Below, in pieces: positions 36,569 to 44,822 of a stretch of DNA of 64,000 nucleotides. The stretch spans positions 64,368-128,367 of the forward strand of contig CALWHJ010000002.1 of NCBI GenBank assembly GCA_944380355.1, given 5' to 3'. Position 1 is the stretch's first letter. Each line of letters begins with the position of its first letter. This DNA is from an uncultured Christensenellaceae bacterium. GTDB lineage: Bacteria > Bacillota > Clostridia > Christensenellales > UBA3700. The position numbers and the translations under genes are program-made. The notes beneath the pieces were generated by a model. That model made no database searches. It saw only the letters and a list, made by a program, of their open reading frames with translations, and had not been told where the DNA came from.

Positions 36569-36597
36569 ATCATATCAAATATATACCGCTTAGTCAA
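36569..36597 (-). promoter_or_regulatory. Promoter of the GH3 gene
   Basis: On the minus strand TTGACT (36597-36592), 17-bp spacer, TATGAT (36574-36569), about 30 bases before the GH3 ATG. Confidence 0.7.
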
Positions 36598-36997
36598 TGC
36601 GCGTTTGAAAAGTCTTAAAATGAGCGCTGTGAATATTAGATAAATTTTCTAGTTTTAAGTAGGATATTACGTTAATATAAACTCATTAAGCTGCCGTAAG
36701 GCCAACGGCGAAAATTTCTATTGTAAAAACGGCCTTAGAAGTTGGTAAAACAATATTTAAAAAGGACCAAGGAATTCTGATAAAAAATCTTTAAGCAGCG
36801 ACATAATCCGTGCTGTCAAATTATCTATATATTCAATCTGAGATGCTAAATTGATAGATAACGCAAATTACATGGCAGGGCAGTGAATAAGCCGAGAAAA
36901 ATTCTCGGCTTACGATTTCAATTATTCGGAAAATACTGTTTGCAGAGGGATATTACGACGTAAAATCTTTTTCCCTAGGTATCAACAAATACAGATT
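36598..36997. other. AT-rich intergenic region with hairpins
   Basis: No gene is seen. It holds a GCCGT/ACGGC hairpin near 36693-36710 and a perfect 11-bp palindromic stem with a three-base loop (TAAGCCGAGAA arm, 36888-36912) that lacks a T-tract and may mark the end of the minus-strand membrane gene. Confidence 0.5.
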
Positions 36998-37402
36998 TTA
37001 TTCTTCCGCTTTAGGTGCTTCTATGTTTTTCTGTTTTTCCGAAGTATCTTCCGTATTCTTTTGCGAATTGCTTTTTCCGAAGAATGCTATTGCCCCGAAT
37101 ACTACAAATACGATTGCCTCGGCTATCGCCACAATCTTTGACAGTACGCCGTAAACTTTATAAGCTTCCGATGCATAGAAACCGCTGTCAAAGCCGCCGA
37201 TATTCGTAAATATCGTAAATATCACGGTTATTGCAGTAAATATCAACGTAACGATAAAAGCCTTCTTAGTCTCGTTTTTAAGTTTTTCGTCGTTCGATTT
37301 TACGATAGCATAACCCCCTACCACGGCGAAAGCTACTATGCTGAGATATCCGCACAGCCATATCAAAAGAGCCTTCCATCTTGTGCTCCAACCTTCTTTC
37401 AT
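36998..37402 (-). CDS. Small membrane protein of unknown function
   Basis: A 134-residue protein with three hydrophobic segments (about residues 10-33, 46-67 and 83-108) and a charged C-terminal tail (KNTEDTSEKQKNIEAPKAEE). GGAGGG precedes the ATG, and a perfect promoter lies at 37439-37467. It is monocistronic. I do not recognise the family. Confidence 0.7.
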   Translation of the reverse strand: MKEGWSTRWKALLIWLCGYLSIVAFAVVGGYAIVKSNDEKLKNETKKAFIVTLIFTAITVIFTIFTNIGGFDSGFYASEAYKVYGVLSKIVAIAEAIVFVVFGAIAFFGKSNSQKNTEDTSEKQKNIEAPKAEE

Positions 37403-37438
37403 ATTTTTCCCTCCTTTTCTATATTATTTTATGTTTTC

Positions 37439-37467
37439 ATTATAACAACTAATGCTAACAGTGTCAA
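37439..37467 (-). promoter_or_regulatory. Consensus promoter of the small membrane protein gene
   Basis: On the minus strand TTGACA (37467-37462), 17-bp spacer, TATAAT (37444-37439). Confidence 0.8.
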
Positions 37468-37666
37468 TATAGTAAAAAGTAAGGACATTTTGAGTATGGT
37501 TATTGGCATATAATTAAAAAGTCAATGGGCAACGAAAAAACATTGCATTATAGTAGATATGCTGTTTAACAAATAAAAAAACCGAATTATCTCTAACACT
37601 AAAAAATCAGCTTATTATTGATTTATCATTCAGATTGTATTTGTGTAACAATAATCAAAAATAAAT

Positions 37667-37736
37667 TCTTTACTTTTAATGTGAGGTATTGCAAAATCTT
37701 TACTTTTGTTATATAATATAACCATATAAGTAAAGA
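37667..37736 (+). promoter_or_regulatory. fic promoter with palindromic operator
   Basis: -35 TTGCAA (37689-37694), 17-bp spacer, -10 TATAAT (37712-37717). TCTTTACTT at 37697-37705 recurs inverted as AAGTAAAGA at 37728-37736, bracketing the -10, and a third direct copy lies at 37667-37675. The Fic protein begins with an HTH, so autorepression is likely. Confidence 0.7.
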
Positions 37737-37752
37737 AAAAGGCGGAGATTAG

Positions 37753-38652
37753 ATGATTATCAATCAAGCAAGATTAAAAGATTTACTCAAAGAAAGAGGT
37801 TTGACAAAATCAGCATTAAGCAAAGAGATCGGTGTTTCATCCAGAACGATTGCAAAAATCGCTAAAGGCGAAGCGATTAATGATAAAGTTGTATGTAGAA
37901 TTGCTGAATTTTTAGGCGTAGACAGTAGTGTAATCGCAAATGTTAATAGGATTCTCAAAACCTTGCAGACTGAGATGCAATTAAAAGTCAGCGGTGGGCT
38001 TTATCACGAAACGCAAATCAAACTGACATATAATTCAAATCATATAGAGGGCAGTAAACTGACTGAAGAGCAGACCAGATATATCTTCGAAACAAAAACA
38101 GTCGGGAAGTTATCATCGGATGTCAAGATAGACGATATTTTAGAAACAAACAATCATTTTCGATGTATTGATTATGTTATCGAAAAAGCCAACGATAAGC
38201 TCTCAGAAGAGTATATTTTGACTTTGCAAAAAATACTAAAAGAAGGTACAGAACACGCTAAAACTTATGGTGCAGGAAGATATAAATTATTACCTAATAC
38301 TGTCGGCGGTATCGCAACCACAGAACCAGAAAAAGTTGAAACAGAAATGAAGAAGTTAATATCTTGGTATAATTCTCTGAAAAAAGTTACTTTTGAAGAT
38401 ATTGTCGAATTTCATTATCGCTTTGAGCTCATACACCCTTTTCAAGACGGAAACGGCAGAATCGGTCGTCTAATAGCTTTTAAGCAATGTCTTGACAGCA
38501 ACATTATCCCTTTTTATATCGACGATGGCAATAAGTGGTTTTATTACCGAGGACTTAGGGAATGGAATAGTGACAAGAATTATCTAATAGAAACTTGTCG
38601 ATTTGGTCAAGATCAATATAAATCACTATTAAAATATTTTGGGATAAATTAA
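37753..38652 (+). CDS. HTH-Fic protein (AMPylator-like), N-terminal inhibitory helix type
   Basis: A 299-residue protein. Residues about 1-60 are an XRE-like HTH (KSALSKEIGVSSRTIAKIAK). The inhibitory motif (S/T)xxxE(G/N) is met by SNHIEG near residue 96-101, which makes it a class II Fic. The active site HPFQDGNGRIGR (near residue 232) is a full match to HxFx(D/E)GNGRxxR, so the enzyme should be able to transfer AMP or a similar group to a target hydroxyl. GGCGGAG precedes the ATG. It lies in an AT-rich patch beside tRNA-Ser, typical of acquired genes. The target is unknown; toxin or regulatory roles are both possible. Confidence 0.9.
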   Translation: MIINQARLKDLLKERGLTKSALSKEIGVSSRTIAKIAKGEAINDKVVCRIAEFLGVDSSVIANVNRILKTLQTEMQLKVSGGLYHETQIKLTYNSNHIEGSKLTEEQTRYIFETKTVGKLSSDVKIDDILETNNHFRCIDYVIEKANDKLSEEYILTLQKILKEGTEHAKTYGAGRYKLLPNTVGGIATTEPEKVETEMKKLISWYNSLKKVTFEDIVEFHYRFELIHPFQDGNGRIGRLIAFKQCLDSNIIPFYIDDGNKWFYYRGLREWNSDKNYLIETCRFGQDQYKSLLKYFGIN

Positions 38653-39117
38653 TAACTAGATTTCTCATAATAAAGTTATCTAAAAATTTATCCTTAAATT
38701 TATAAAATACAAAATTTCAAGATATGATAAAAGATAGTAATATAGATTTACTATTTAAATATATTAATAAAGTGACTAAAGCTTATGAAAAACAATTATA
38801 CATAATGTACCTAGTGGATACAGTACTTCAGTCAGTATAAAGTATTATTTAGATTAGTTTATTGGCTTTCGATATTTATGTTGATAAAAATAAATTTAAT
38901 AATGTTAGATATCAACAAAAATAGCGTAATATATTTTCGAAAGATGAATAGGCGGGTATAGATAACCCGTCTATTTAGTAAAATACCCTAATTCGTTTCT
39001 TTTCTGATTTAGATATTTTTTAGACCGTTGCGGTTTGTATAAAATCGTATTGAAATAATGCCTGAAACGCCTTTTGTAGAAAAATAGCGGAACCGTGTGT
39101 TCAAACGCGATTCCGCT
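38653..39117. other. AT-rich intergenic stretch between fic and the tRNA repeats
   Basis: No solid gene. A 38-codon frame (38724-38840) has plausible helix-like content but no ribosome-binding site and may be a relic. A hairpin at about 38947-38978 (AATAG-CGGGT/ACCCG-CTATT) and another at 39086-39117 (AGCGGAA/TTCCGCT, T-rich on the minus strand) look like transcription stops. Confidence 0.45.
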
Positions 39118-39403
39118 TGGCAGAGAGTGAGGGATTTGTAAGGAGCAGAGCGACGGAATAGCTAGCAAGCGGATAGCGTCTCGTGCGAGCGTCACGTTAT
39201 TTCGGTGCTCACGAACTCTCGCAAAAAGAAATAGGACACAGAAAGCTGTGTCCTATTCTATGGCAGAGAGTGAGGGATTTGTAAGGAGCAGAGCGACGGA
39301 ATAGCTAGCAAGCGGATAGCGTCTCGTGCGAGCGTCACGTTATTTCGGTGCTCACGAACTCTCGCAAAAAGAAATAGGACACAGAAAGCTGTGTCCTATT
39401 CTA
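39118..39403 (-). repeat. Two identical 143-bp tandem repeats carrying the tRNA-Ser 3' end
   Basis: 39118-39260 and 39261-39403 are identical by eye. On the minus strand each unit starts with an AGGACACAG/CTGTGTCCT terminator hairpin followed by a T-rich run, continues through about 90 GC-richer bases, and ends with a copy of the last about 20 bases of tRNA-Ser, including CCA (TGGCAGAGAGTGAGGGATTT on the plus strand). The real tRNA abuts the second unit at 39404. The copies lack the anticodon and D arms, so they are not tRNA genes. Confidence 0.85.
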
Positions 39404-39494
39404 TGGCAGAGAGTGAGGGATTTGAACCCTCGGAACGGGATTACCGTTCACACGATTTCCAATCGTGCGCCTTCGACCACTCAGCCAACTCTCT
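39404..39494 (-). tRNA. tRNA-Ser (anticodon GGA)
   Basis: 91 nt including encoded CCA. Acceptor AGAGAGT pairs with ACTCTCT; D-arm GGCTGAGTGGTCGAAGGC; anticodon stem CACGA/TCGTG with loop TTGGAAA (anticodon GGA, reads UCC/UCU); a long variable arm typical of class II tRNA-Ser; T-arm GAGGG-TTCAAAT-CCCTC. Discriminator G. A terminator hairpin follows in the repeat at 39376-39400. Confidence 0.95.
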
Positions 39495-39749
39495 ATTTGT
39501 CTTAATAAGTCGAATTTCTCTTGTGTTAAGTTTTCGTAATGAGATATTAGCATAAAAATAATGTTTTGGCAAGCGATTTTTGCATATTTGCGATTATTGA
39601 AGAGATGGAGCGTATAAAAAACGGGGAATTGCAGAAAATTGTAATGAAACAAAAAAGCACAGTCAAAGGTTACGGTTAGTATAGCGGGCTAAACTAAGGT
39701 TACATACAGTTACAGACGACAAGCGGGTATCGTTGTCGGAGGAGGAAAT

Positions 39750-40181
39750 ATGACTGAAGAGAGTACGAATTTACTCAAGAAGTGCAATGCGGGTGCCAAA
39801 ATGGCAATAGGCACTATCGAAAGGGTATATCCTTTTGTGACGGAAAAGGCACTTAAAGACGCATTGTCTGAATATATAAAAAAGCACGAGGATATAGTAG
39901 CGCGCACAAGAGAGCAACTTGCGGAGTTTTGCGAGGGCGGAGCCGACCCTAATCCGATAGCGCAGTTTATGGCAAAGATGACGACTAAAATGCGTTTGAA
40001 GAGGGACAGTTCTGACGGCAATATAGCGGTAATGGTAATAGAAGGCTGCAATATGGGCGCGAAGAAGCTGAGGGAGTACAGAAAGAAGTACAGCGGTGCG
40101 ACGGAAGAGAGTTGCGAGACGCTGCAAAGTCTTATGGAACTTGAAGGCAAGCTTATGAGCGAGATGCAGAGTTATTTATAG
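39750..40181 (+). CDS. Small all-helical protein, probably a four-helix bundle
   Basis: A 143-residue soluble protein made of amphipathic helices (LLKKCNAGAKMAIGTIERV; DALSEYIKKHEDIVARTREQ; ending in ELEGKLMSEMQSYL). A conserved-looking CNxGxK motif occurs twice (residues 12-17 and about 99-104, CNMGAKK), and DPNPIAQFMAKM lies in the middle. It resembles a widespread clostridial family of unknown function with a ferritin-like or DUF2383-like outline; that likeness is from memory. GGAGG precedes the ATG. It is monocistronic, followed by a terminator. Confidence 0.7.
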   Translation: MTEESTNLLKKCNAGAKMAIGTIERVYPFVTEKALKDALSEYIKKHEDIVARTREQLAEFCEGGADPNPIAQFMAKMTTKMRLKRDSSDGNIAVMVIEGCNMGAKKLREYRKKYSGATEESCETLQSLMELEGKLMSEMQSYL

Positions 40182-40188
40182 AAGGAAG

Positions 40189-40213
40189 CGGGGCGCGAGC
40201 CCCGTATTTTTTG
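40189..40213 (+). terminator. Intrinsic terminator
   Basis: CGGGGC/GCCCCG stem (40189-40194 with 40199-40204) and a T-run. Confidence 0.85.
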
Positions 40214-40278
40214 TAAACGGAATATTAAATGCTATCCGCAAAAAGGTCAATGGCAAGCAAAACAGGGGCGAAGAGAGC

Positions 40279-40327
40279 AATAATTTGCAAATTATTATTG
40301 CATAAAGGCAAATAATAGTGATATACT
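40279..40327 (+). promoter_or_regulatory. Wzz promoter with 18-bp perfect palindrome upstream
   Basis: AATAATTTGCAAATTATT at 40279-40296 is its own reverse complement. It ends 1 base before a -35 TTGCAT (40298-40303), 18-bp spacer and TATACT (40322-40327). The position suits an activator or repressor site. Confidence 0.65.
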
Positions 40328-40367
40328 AAAGCTATCATAATCACAAAAGCACATCTGCGGAGGGAAT

Positions 40368-41765
40368 ATGGAAGAGAATATAAACGGCGAGTTGACGTTC
40401 AAGATGATATGGCAACGTATCAAAAGAAGCGGCGTCCGAATAATTGTGTACATTCTAATCGCGCTGATAGTAGGTGCAGGAATACTCGGTCTCGCGGACG
40501 TAATTTTCAGCAAGAGTCAGTTTGAGACCAGAATAACCTATTATTACGAGGGCGTAGAAGAAGGTACCGACCCTTGGGGCGGACAGATGGATTTTGTCAA
40601 CGGAGTAAAATCCGTAAGCAACGTATCCAAGGCTTTGTCGATTAAATGCGTATACAGCGAAGAGGAAGTAGCGGAGTTGCTCGACCCCGTAATCAAAAAT
40701 CTTACTGTTATCACCGATATGACAGACGTCAATAAAAACGCTGATGAAATCATTCTCAACGCTGATTATAATTTCAGAATTATACTGACGCAGTCGGGCG
40801 AGATCGACAAGCAAATCAATTCCAAGAACGACTACTACAATATAGTAGATGCAATAACGTCTACGTATATCGAATCGTTCAAAAGCAAATATTCCTATTC
40901 AACAAACCTTTCGGCAATATCTTCCGCAGGCACGAATTATCTCGACAAGTATTATAATATCCGAAATCTTTTGGGAATAATGAAGAGCGAAGCAGACAGT
41001 CTTGCGGCAAAGTCACCTTTGTTTGAGTCTACCACGCAGAATCTTTCTTTCAGCAATTTGTCCAAAAGAGCAGAGACACTTGCACTCGAGCTTGACACAT
41101 ACAAGTATTATATCGTCAGCAACGGTATAGATTCGGGCAGCGAAAAGAGTAATATCGACGCCAGAGTACAGGAGTATACCGACAGGGTAGCTACTTATGA
41201 AAAGAACGTGACGACTTATACTACCGCATTCGAGACCTTGTGTTCGCAGAATAACATTGTAATCCCCAGTGACCCTACGCAGGTTTATCCTATCGTAAGT
41301 CAGCAGGGCAAGGAGATAATCGAGAATCTTATAGCTGCTATTAATACTCTTACCGAGGCGCAGAACAATCTCAATGACTGGACGTATTACAAGACTTGTT
41401 ACGAGAGTGCAAACTTTAGCGCAAAGCCCGAGGAAGAGAGAAACCGGATAATCGCTAACGCAGATGCGATGGAAGCGGATTTGATAGCAGACGCCAACGC
41501 ATTGCTTGCAGCATATCAGAATATGATAAAGGATTACAACGAGAGCTACAATGTACAGTCGCTTGTCAGAGTAACTTCGCAGGCAACCAAAACCAAGGAT
41601 TCGCCTATAACTATGGTAGTATTTGTGATAATCGAAGCCGTATTGCTTATTATTGCGGTAATTATCGCTATGGGCGTAACGGCAAAGAAGGGCGAGATGG
41701 TTTTGAGAAAGAGACTTAAGCTTGACGCTAAATCCGATGACTCTACCACGGAAAACAAAGAATAA
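40368..41765 (+). CDS. Wzz/YveK-type polysaccharide chain-length or co-polymerase protein
   Basis: A 465-residue membrane protein with the Wzz layout: N-terminal transmembrane helix (about residues 24-46), a long coiled extracellular region (about 50-415), a second transmembrane helix (about 418-442) and a short charged cytoplasmic tail. It has no C-terminal BY-kinase domain. Such proteins set the length of exported polysaccharide chains. GGAGGG precedes the ATG. An O-antigen ligase or polymerase gene follows after a terminator, which supports the assignment. Confidence 0.75.
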   Translation: MEENINGELTFKMIWQRIKRSGVRIIVYILIALIVGAGILGLADVIFSKSQFETRITYYYEGVEEGTDPWGGQMDFVNGVKSVSNVSKALSIKCVYSEEEVAELLDPVIKNLTVITDMTDVNKNADEIILNADYNFRIILTQSGEIDKQINSKNDYYNIVDAITSTYIESFKSKYSYSTNLSAISSAGTNYLDKYYNIRNLLGIMKSEADSLAAKSPLFESTTQNLSFSNLSKRAETLALELDTYKYYIVSNGIDSGSEKSNIDARVQEYTDRVATYEKNVTTYTTAFETLCSQNNIVIPSDPTQVYPIVSQQGKEIIENLIAAINTLTEAQNNLNDWTYYKTCYESANFSAKPEEERNRIIANADAMEADLIADANALLAAYQNMIKDYNESYNVQSLVRVTSQATKTKDSPITMVVFVIIEAVLLIIAVIIAMGVTAKKGEMVLRKRLKLDAKSDDSTTENKE

Positions 41766-41782
41766 TATAAATCGTAATTAAA

Positions 41783-41812
41783 AGGACCTGCGGCAGCGGG
41801 TCTTTTTTTTGT
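41783..41812 (+). terminator. Intrinsic terminator after the Wzz gene
   Basis: GACCTGC/GCGGGTC stem (41785-41791 with 41796-41802) followed by T8. Confidence 0.9.
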
Positions 41813-42086
41813 TGTTTTCGGCGGCATACGGCGGGAGAGGGACAGGTGGTAAACGGTCTACAAACAGGCAGAGAACGGGCGTAAACAGGCAGGGAATGAT
41901 TTTTAGGCAAATGCTAATTATATATCCGTAATTAAAAAGTTTTTATCTTGTCTAATGAAAGATAAAGAAGTTATGGCAGGATATGAAGTTCGGATATAAA
42001 CCTCAGTCGGTGTAAAGACATTATACCGAGTGTATATAGCGGGCTACTGTTACTGCATTCTATATTACCGGTGCATATAAAATGCA

Positions 42087-42115
42087 TTGACAAATGGCGG
42101 TAGAGGAATTAAAAT
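42087..42115 (+). promoter_or_regulatory. Promoter placed directly against the ligase start codon
   Basis: TTGACA (42087-42092), 17-bp spacer, TAAAAT (42110-42115). The ATG at 42123 is 7 bases after the -10, so the transcript would start at or within one base of it. The 275 bases upstream hold AAACAGGCAG-type short repeats (41859-41898) and no gene. Confidence 0.6.
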
Positions 42116-42122
42116 AGAAAAT

Positions 42123-43586
42123 ATGGAAGAGATTCTCGCTCAGCGAATAGAAAAAAAGAAGTTTTTGGAAACCGTCCAACGCTATATGGCTTATGTGCTT
42201 TTTGCGGGTGTTATACTCGTAGTGCTGCAGGGATTTTTCTCGGTGTCGCTTTTGGGTAGGGTAAAGAATTTTATATCGTCCGACTCAAGCGACCATTTTA
42301 TGTATTATTCGCAGGTTTATCTTAAATACTGTTCTATGCTTCTGACGCTTGCGCTGCTCAGTTACTATACGCTCAGCATATATAAAGCGGTAGTGACGAA
42401 AGAATATGACGTAAAGGGCTTTTTCGCACGCAACGCAATGATAATCCCTTTGTTTGCGATGCTGATATGGGCGTTTATAGCCCTGTTTAAGTCCCCTGAC
42501 TTCGAGAAATCTCTCTACGGTTCGGGATATATCAACGAAGGCTTTTTCACCGTACTCGAATACGCTACGGTTTTCCTTGCCGCTTATGCGGTAAAAGACG
42601 AGCTGAAGTTTTCCAAAGAGGCGGTATTGTGGACGTTTGTCATAATGGCGGGCATAATATGTTTTATTATATGGGGTTCGGTAGTGGTACGTTACAATTT
42701 TGGTACCAACAAAATGAACGGCGTATTCAACAATTCCAATCACTACGGATATTTTCTCGCAATGTCCACTACGGCGACTTTCTCGCTGATGGTATATACT
42801 AAAAACACTAAAAAACTTGCAGTGCTTGCGGCGTTGCTCGCGCTCAATATGCACAATCTTTTATACTGCAATACGCTGGGCGCAAATCTTGCGTTTATCG
42901 TCGGAATAGTATTCGTATTGTGCAGCGGGTATATGACAAAGAAAATCAACACTTCCTCGCTATTAATCGCGCTTGCCGTATGCGCTATAGTGACGATTAT
43001 CGACGAAGCGAGCGGAGCTACGCATATGTGGGAGTCTTACAAGACGCTTCTCAGGGATTTGGGCTTTATAGCCGACCACGCCGCGGGCGGCGATTCCAAT
43101 GTCGATATAGTAGGTACGGGAAGATACTCTCTGTGGAAGAGGACAATTGTGGTTATCAAGAAAGTACCTTGGTTCGGAAAAGGACTCGACCTTTATTACC
43201 GCAACAACATATACGACCCTACGCTTGACGTACCTCACAACGAATATCTGGCAATCGCAAGCAACATAGGAATACCCGGACTCGTATTCTATCTTTTCAC
43301 GATAATATGGTGGTTTGCTCAGGCGGTACAGCAAAAGAGAAATCTCAGCGTTGGCGACCTTGTATTGTTGGCTACTTCGGCGGCGTATATGGCATCGGCG
43401 TTTACGGGTAACTCTTTCACTTATACTTATCCTTACTTCTTGATTTTCTTTGCAATGAGTATGCAGTACAACAAACCCGTACCCACAAAATACGGCGACT
43501 TGCAAAAGCTCAATACTCCAAAAGCTATGGAAGAGAGGGCGCGCGAAAGCGAAAGCGCAGAAGCGTCGGATGTCAAATCCATATAG
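42123..43586 (+). CDS. O-antigen ligase/polymerase family membrane protein
   Basis: A 487-residue protein with about ten to twelve hydrophobic segments and the large periplasmic-type loop of the Wzy_C family (FGKGLDLYYRNNIYDPTLDV, then PHNEYLAIASNIGIPGLVFY near residue 375). It joins or polymerises glycan repeat units at the outer face of the membrane, consistent with the Wzz-type gene before it. The start is uncertain: a longer frame begins with TTG 42087, which is the -35 box of a good promoter, so I prefer ATG 42123, giving a leaderless message. No proper ribosome-binding site is present for either. Confidence 0.8.
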   Translation: MEEILAQRIEKKKFLETVQRYMAYVLFAGVILVVLQGFFSVSLLGRVKNFISSDSSDHFMYYSQVYLKYCSMLLTLALLSYYTLSIYKAVVTKEYDVKGFFARNAMIIPLFAMLIWAFIALFKSPDFEKSLYGSGYINEGFFTVLEYATVFLAAYAVKDELKFSKEAVLWTFVIMAGIICFIIWGSVVVRYNFGTNKMNGVFNNSNHYGYFLAMSTTATFSLMVYTKNTKKLAVLAALLALNMHNLLYCNTLGANLAFIVGIVFVLCSGYMTKKINTSSLLIALAVCAIVTIIDEASGATHMWESYKTLLRDLGFIADHAAGGDSNVDIVGTGRYSLWKRTIVVIKKVPWFGKGLDLYYRNNIYDPTLDVPHNEYLAIASNIGIPGLVFYLFTIIWWFAQAVQQKRNLSVGDLVLLATSAAYMASAFTGNSFTYTYPYFLIFFAMSMQYNKPVPTKYGDLQKLNTPKAMEERARESESAEASDVKSI

Positions 43587-43658
43587 CGAGAAGGCACAAA
43601 GGCTGTATGAGGAGCATAGACTGTAACGTACGGGGCTTAAAAGCGTAAGAAAAAACGG

Positions 43659-43920
43659 TTGACAAAGCATTTAGTATTTACTATAATACATATACAAGCG
43701 AATAAGCTATGACGGACAAGAGTAGCAAATCTCAGGCAGGTACAGAGAAAAAGGTCGGCGGCTGAAAGCCTTTTCGAAGCGGTGTTGCGAAGTGCGGTTC
43801 GTTGGCTCGCGGAGGAAATGCCGCGCGTGGGGTCGCGTTAAGACCGAAGAGAGGAATAGAGATATTCAATCAAAGTGGAACCACGGGCAATCGTCTTTGA
43901 AGACGGTTGCTTTTTTGTTT
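43659..43920 (+). promoter_or_regulatory. T-box riboswitch of the cysE-cysS operon, with promoter
   Basis: Promoter TTGACA (43659-43664), 17-bp spacer, TATAAT (43682-43687). The leader from about 43694 has the T-box stem I features (GACGGACAAGAGTAG, then GGTACAGAGA), the conserved T-box AAAGTGGAACCACGGG at 43872-43887 and a terminator GCAATCGTC/GACGGTTGC (43887-43895 with 43902-43910) with T6. A TGC at 43793-43795 is a likely Cys specifier, matching the genes controlled. Uncharged tRNA-Cys should favour read-through. Confidence 0.92.
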
Positions 43921-44030
43921 TTATCTGCGTTTAAGCGTGCGGATAAAAGATAAATCCTTGCAGAGAGTTTAAAACTTTTCGCTCGGTAAAAAATAAAACT
44001 GCGACAAAGCAGTCCCATCGGGAGGTAACG

Positions 44031-44801
44031 ATGAGTAAAAAAGAAAAGAAAAAAAGCAAGATAGCTATGGACTTGCAGGCCGCTATGGACAAGGACCCGG
44101 CGGCAAGAAACAAGTTTGAAATATTCTTTACGTACGGCGGTTTCAAGGCGTTGTACAGGCACAGGTTTGCGCACTGGTTTTACAATCACGGCGCGAAGTA
44201 TCTGGCAAAGCTGATATCGGCAGGCACGCGCCGTAAGACGGGAATAGACATTCACCCCGCGGCAAAGATAGCGGGCGGAGTATTTATCGACCACGGCGTA
44301 GGCGTAGTCATAGGCGAAACGGTAGAGATAGGTACAAACGTGCTCATATATCAGGGAGTTACGCTCGGCGGTACGGGCAAGGACACGGGAAAACGCCATC
44401 CTACCATCGAGGACAACGTAATGATATCCGCGGGCGCGAAAGTGCTCGGGCCTATCACCGTAGGGCACAATTCAAAGATAGGCGCGGGAAGCGTAGTGCT
44501 TAAGGACGTTCCCCCCAATTCTACGGTAGTAGGCGTGCCCGGAAGAGTCGTCAAGTACAACGATATGCGCGTGGACGACATAGACCAGAAATTGCCTGAC
44601 CCTATACTCGAGGAATTTGCAAGACTCAACAAGAGGATTGCCGCTTTAGAGGACGCGCTAAAAGTCAAGTCTTGCAAGTATTCCATTACTATGCAAAACG
44701 ATTGCGACGACGATAAGGGCGCGACGGTCATCGAGGAAGAAATAGTCGAGTTAAAACACGAGATAGACGAAAACAAGGAGAAGTTGCACGCCGATAAATA
44801 A
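44031..44801 (+). CDS. cysE: Serine O-acetyltransferase
   Basis: Makes O-acetylserine for cysteine synthesis. The left-handed beta-helix of hexapeptide repeats is clear (GIDIHPAAKIAGGVFIDHG, VVIGETVEIG, GVTLGGTGKDTGKRHPTIED), with the acetyl-CoA site around NSKIGAGSVVLKDVPPNSTV. The N-terminal helical region is short, as in the EpsC-type enzymes. The last about 50 residues add a charged, coiled-coil-like tail (EEIVELKHEIDENKEKL) beyond the usual end. GGGAGG precedes the ATG. Controlled by the T-box and followed by cysS 21 bases later. Confidence 0.94.
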   Translation: MSKKEKKKSKIAMDLQAAMDKDPAARNKFEIFFTYGGFKALYRHRFAHWFYNHGAKYLAKLISAGTRRKTGIDIHPAAKIAGGVFIDHGVGVVIGETVEIGTNVLIYQGVTLGGTGKDTGKRHPTIEDNVMISAGAKVLGPITVGHNSKIGAGSVVLKDVPPNSTVVGVPGRVVKYNDMRVDDIDQKLPDPILEEFARLNKRIAALEDALKVKSCKYSITMQNDCDDDKGATVIEEEIVELKHEIDENKEKLHADK

Positions 44802-44822
44802 GGTCGCAACAACGAGGTGAAT

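Noticed and set aside
39118-39403. Possible CRISPR array or extra tRNA genes
   Set aside because: Only two units, directly abutting with no spacers, and each holds only the 3' arm of tRNA-Ser. A tandem repeat, not CRISPR and not functional tRNAs.
39401-39652. 83-codon minus-strand frame
   Set aside because: Its C-terminal half is the tRNA-Ser gene read as protein.
43694-43920. S-box (SAM) riboswitch as an alternative for the cysE leader
   Set aside because: The conserved TGGAACCACGGG block and the adjoining terminator identify a T-box; no SAM riboswitch core is seen.
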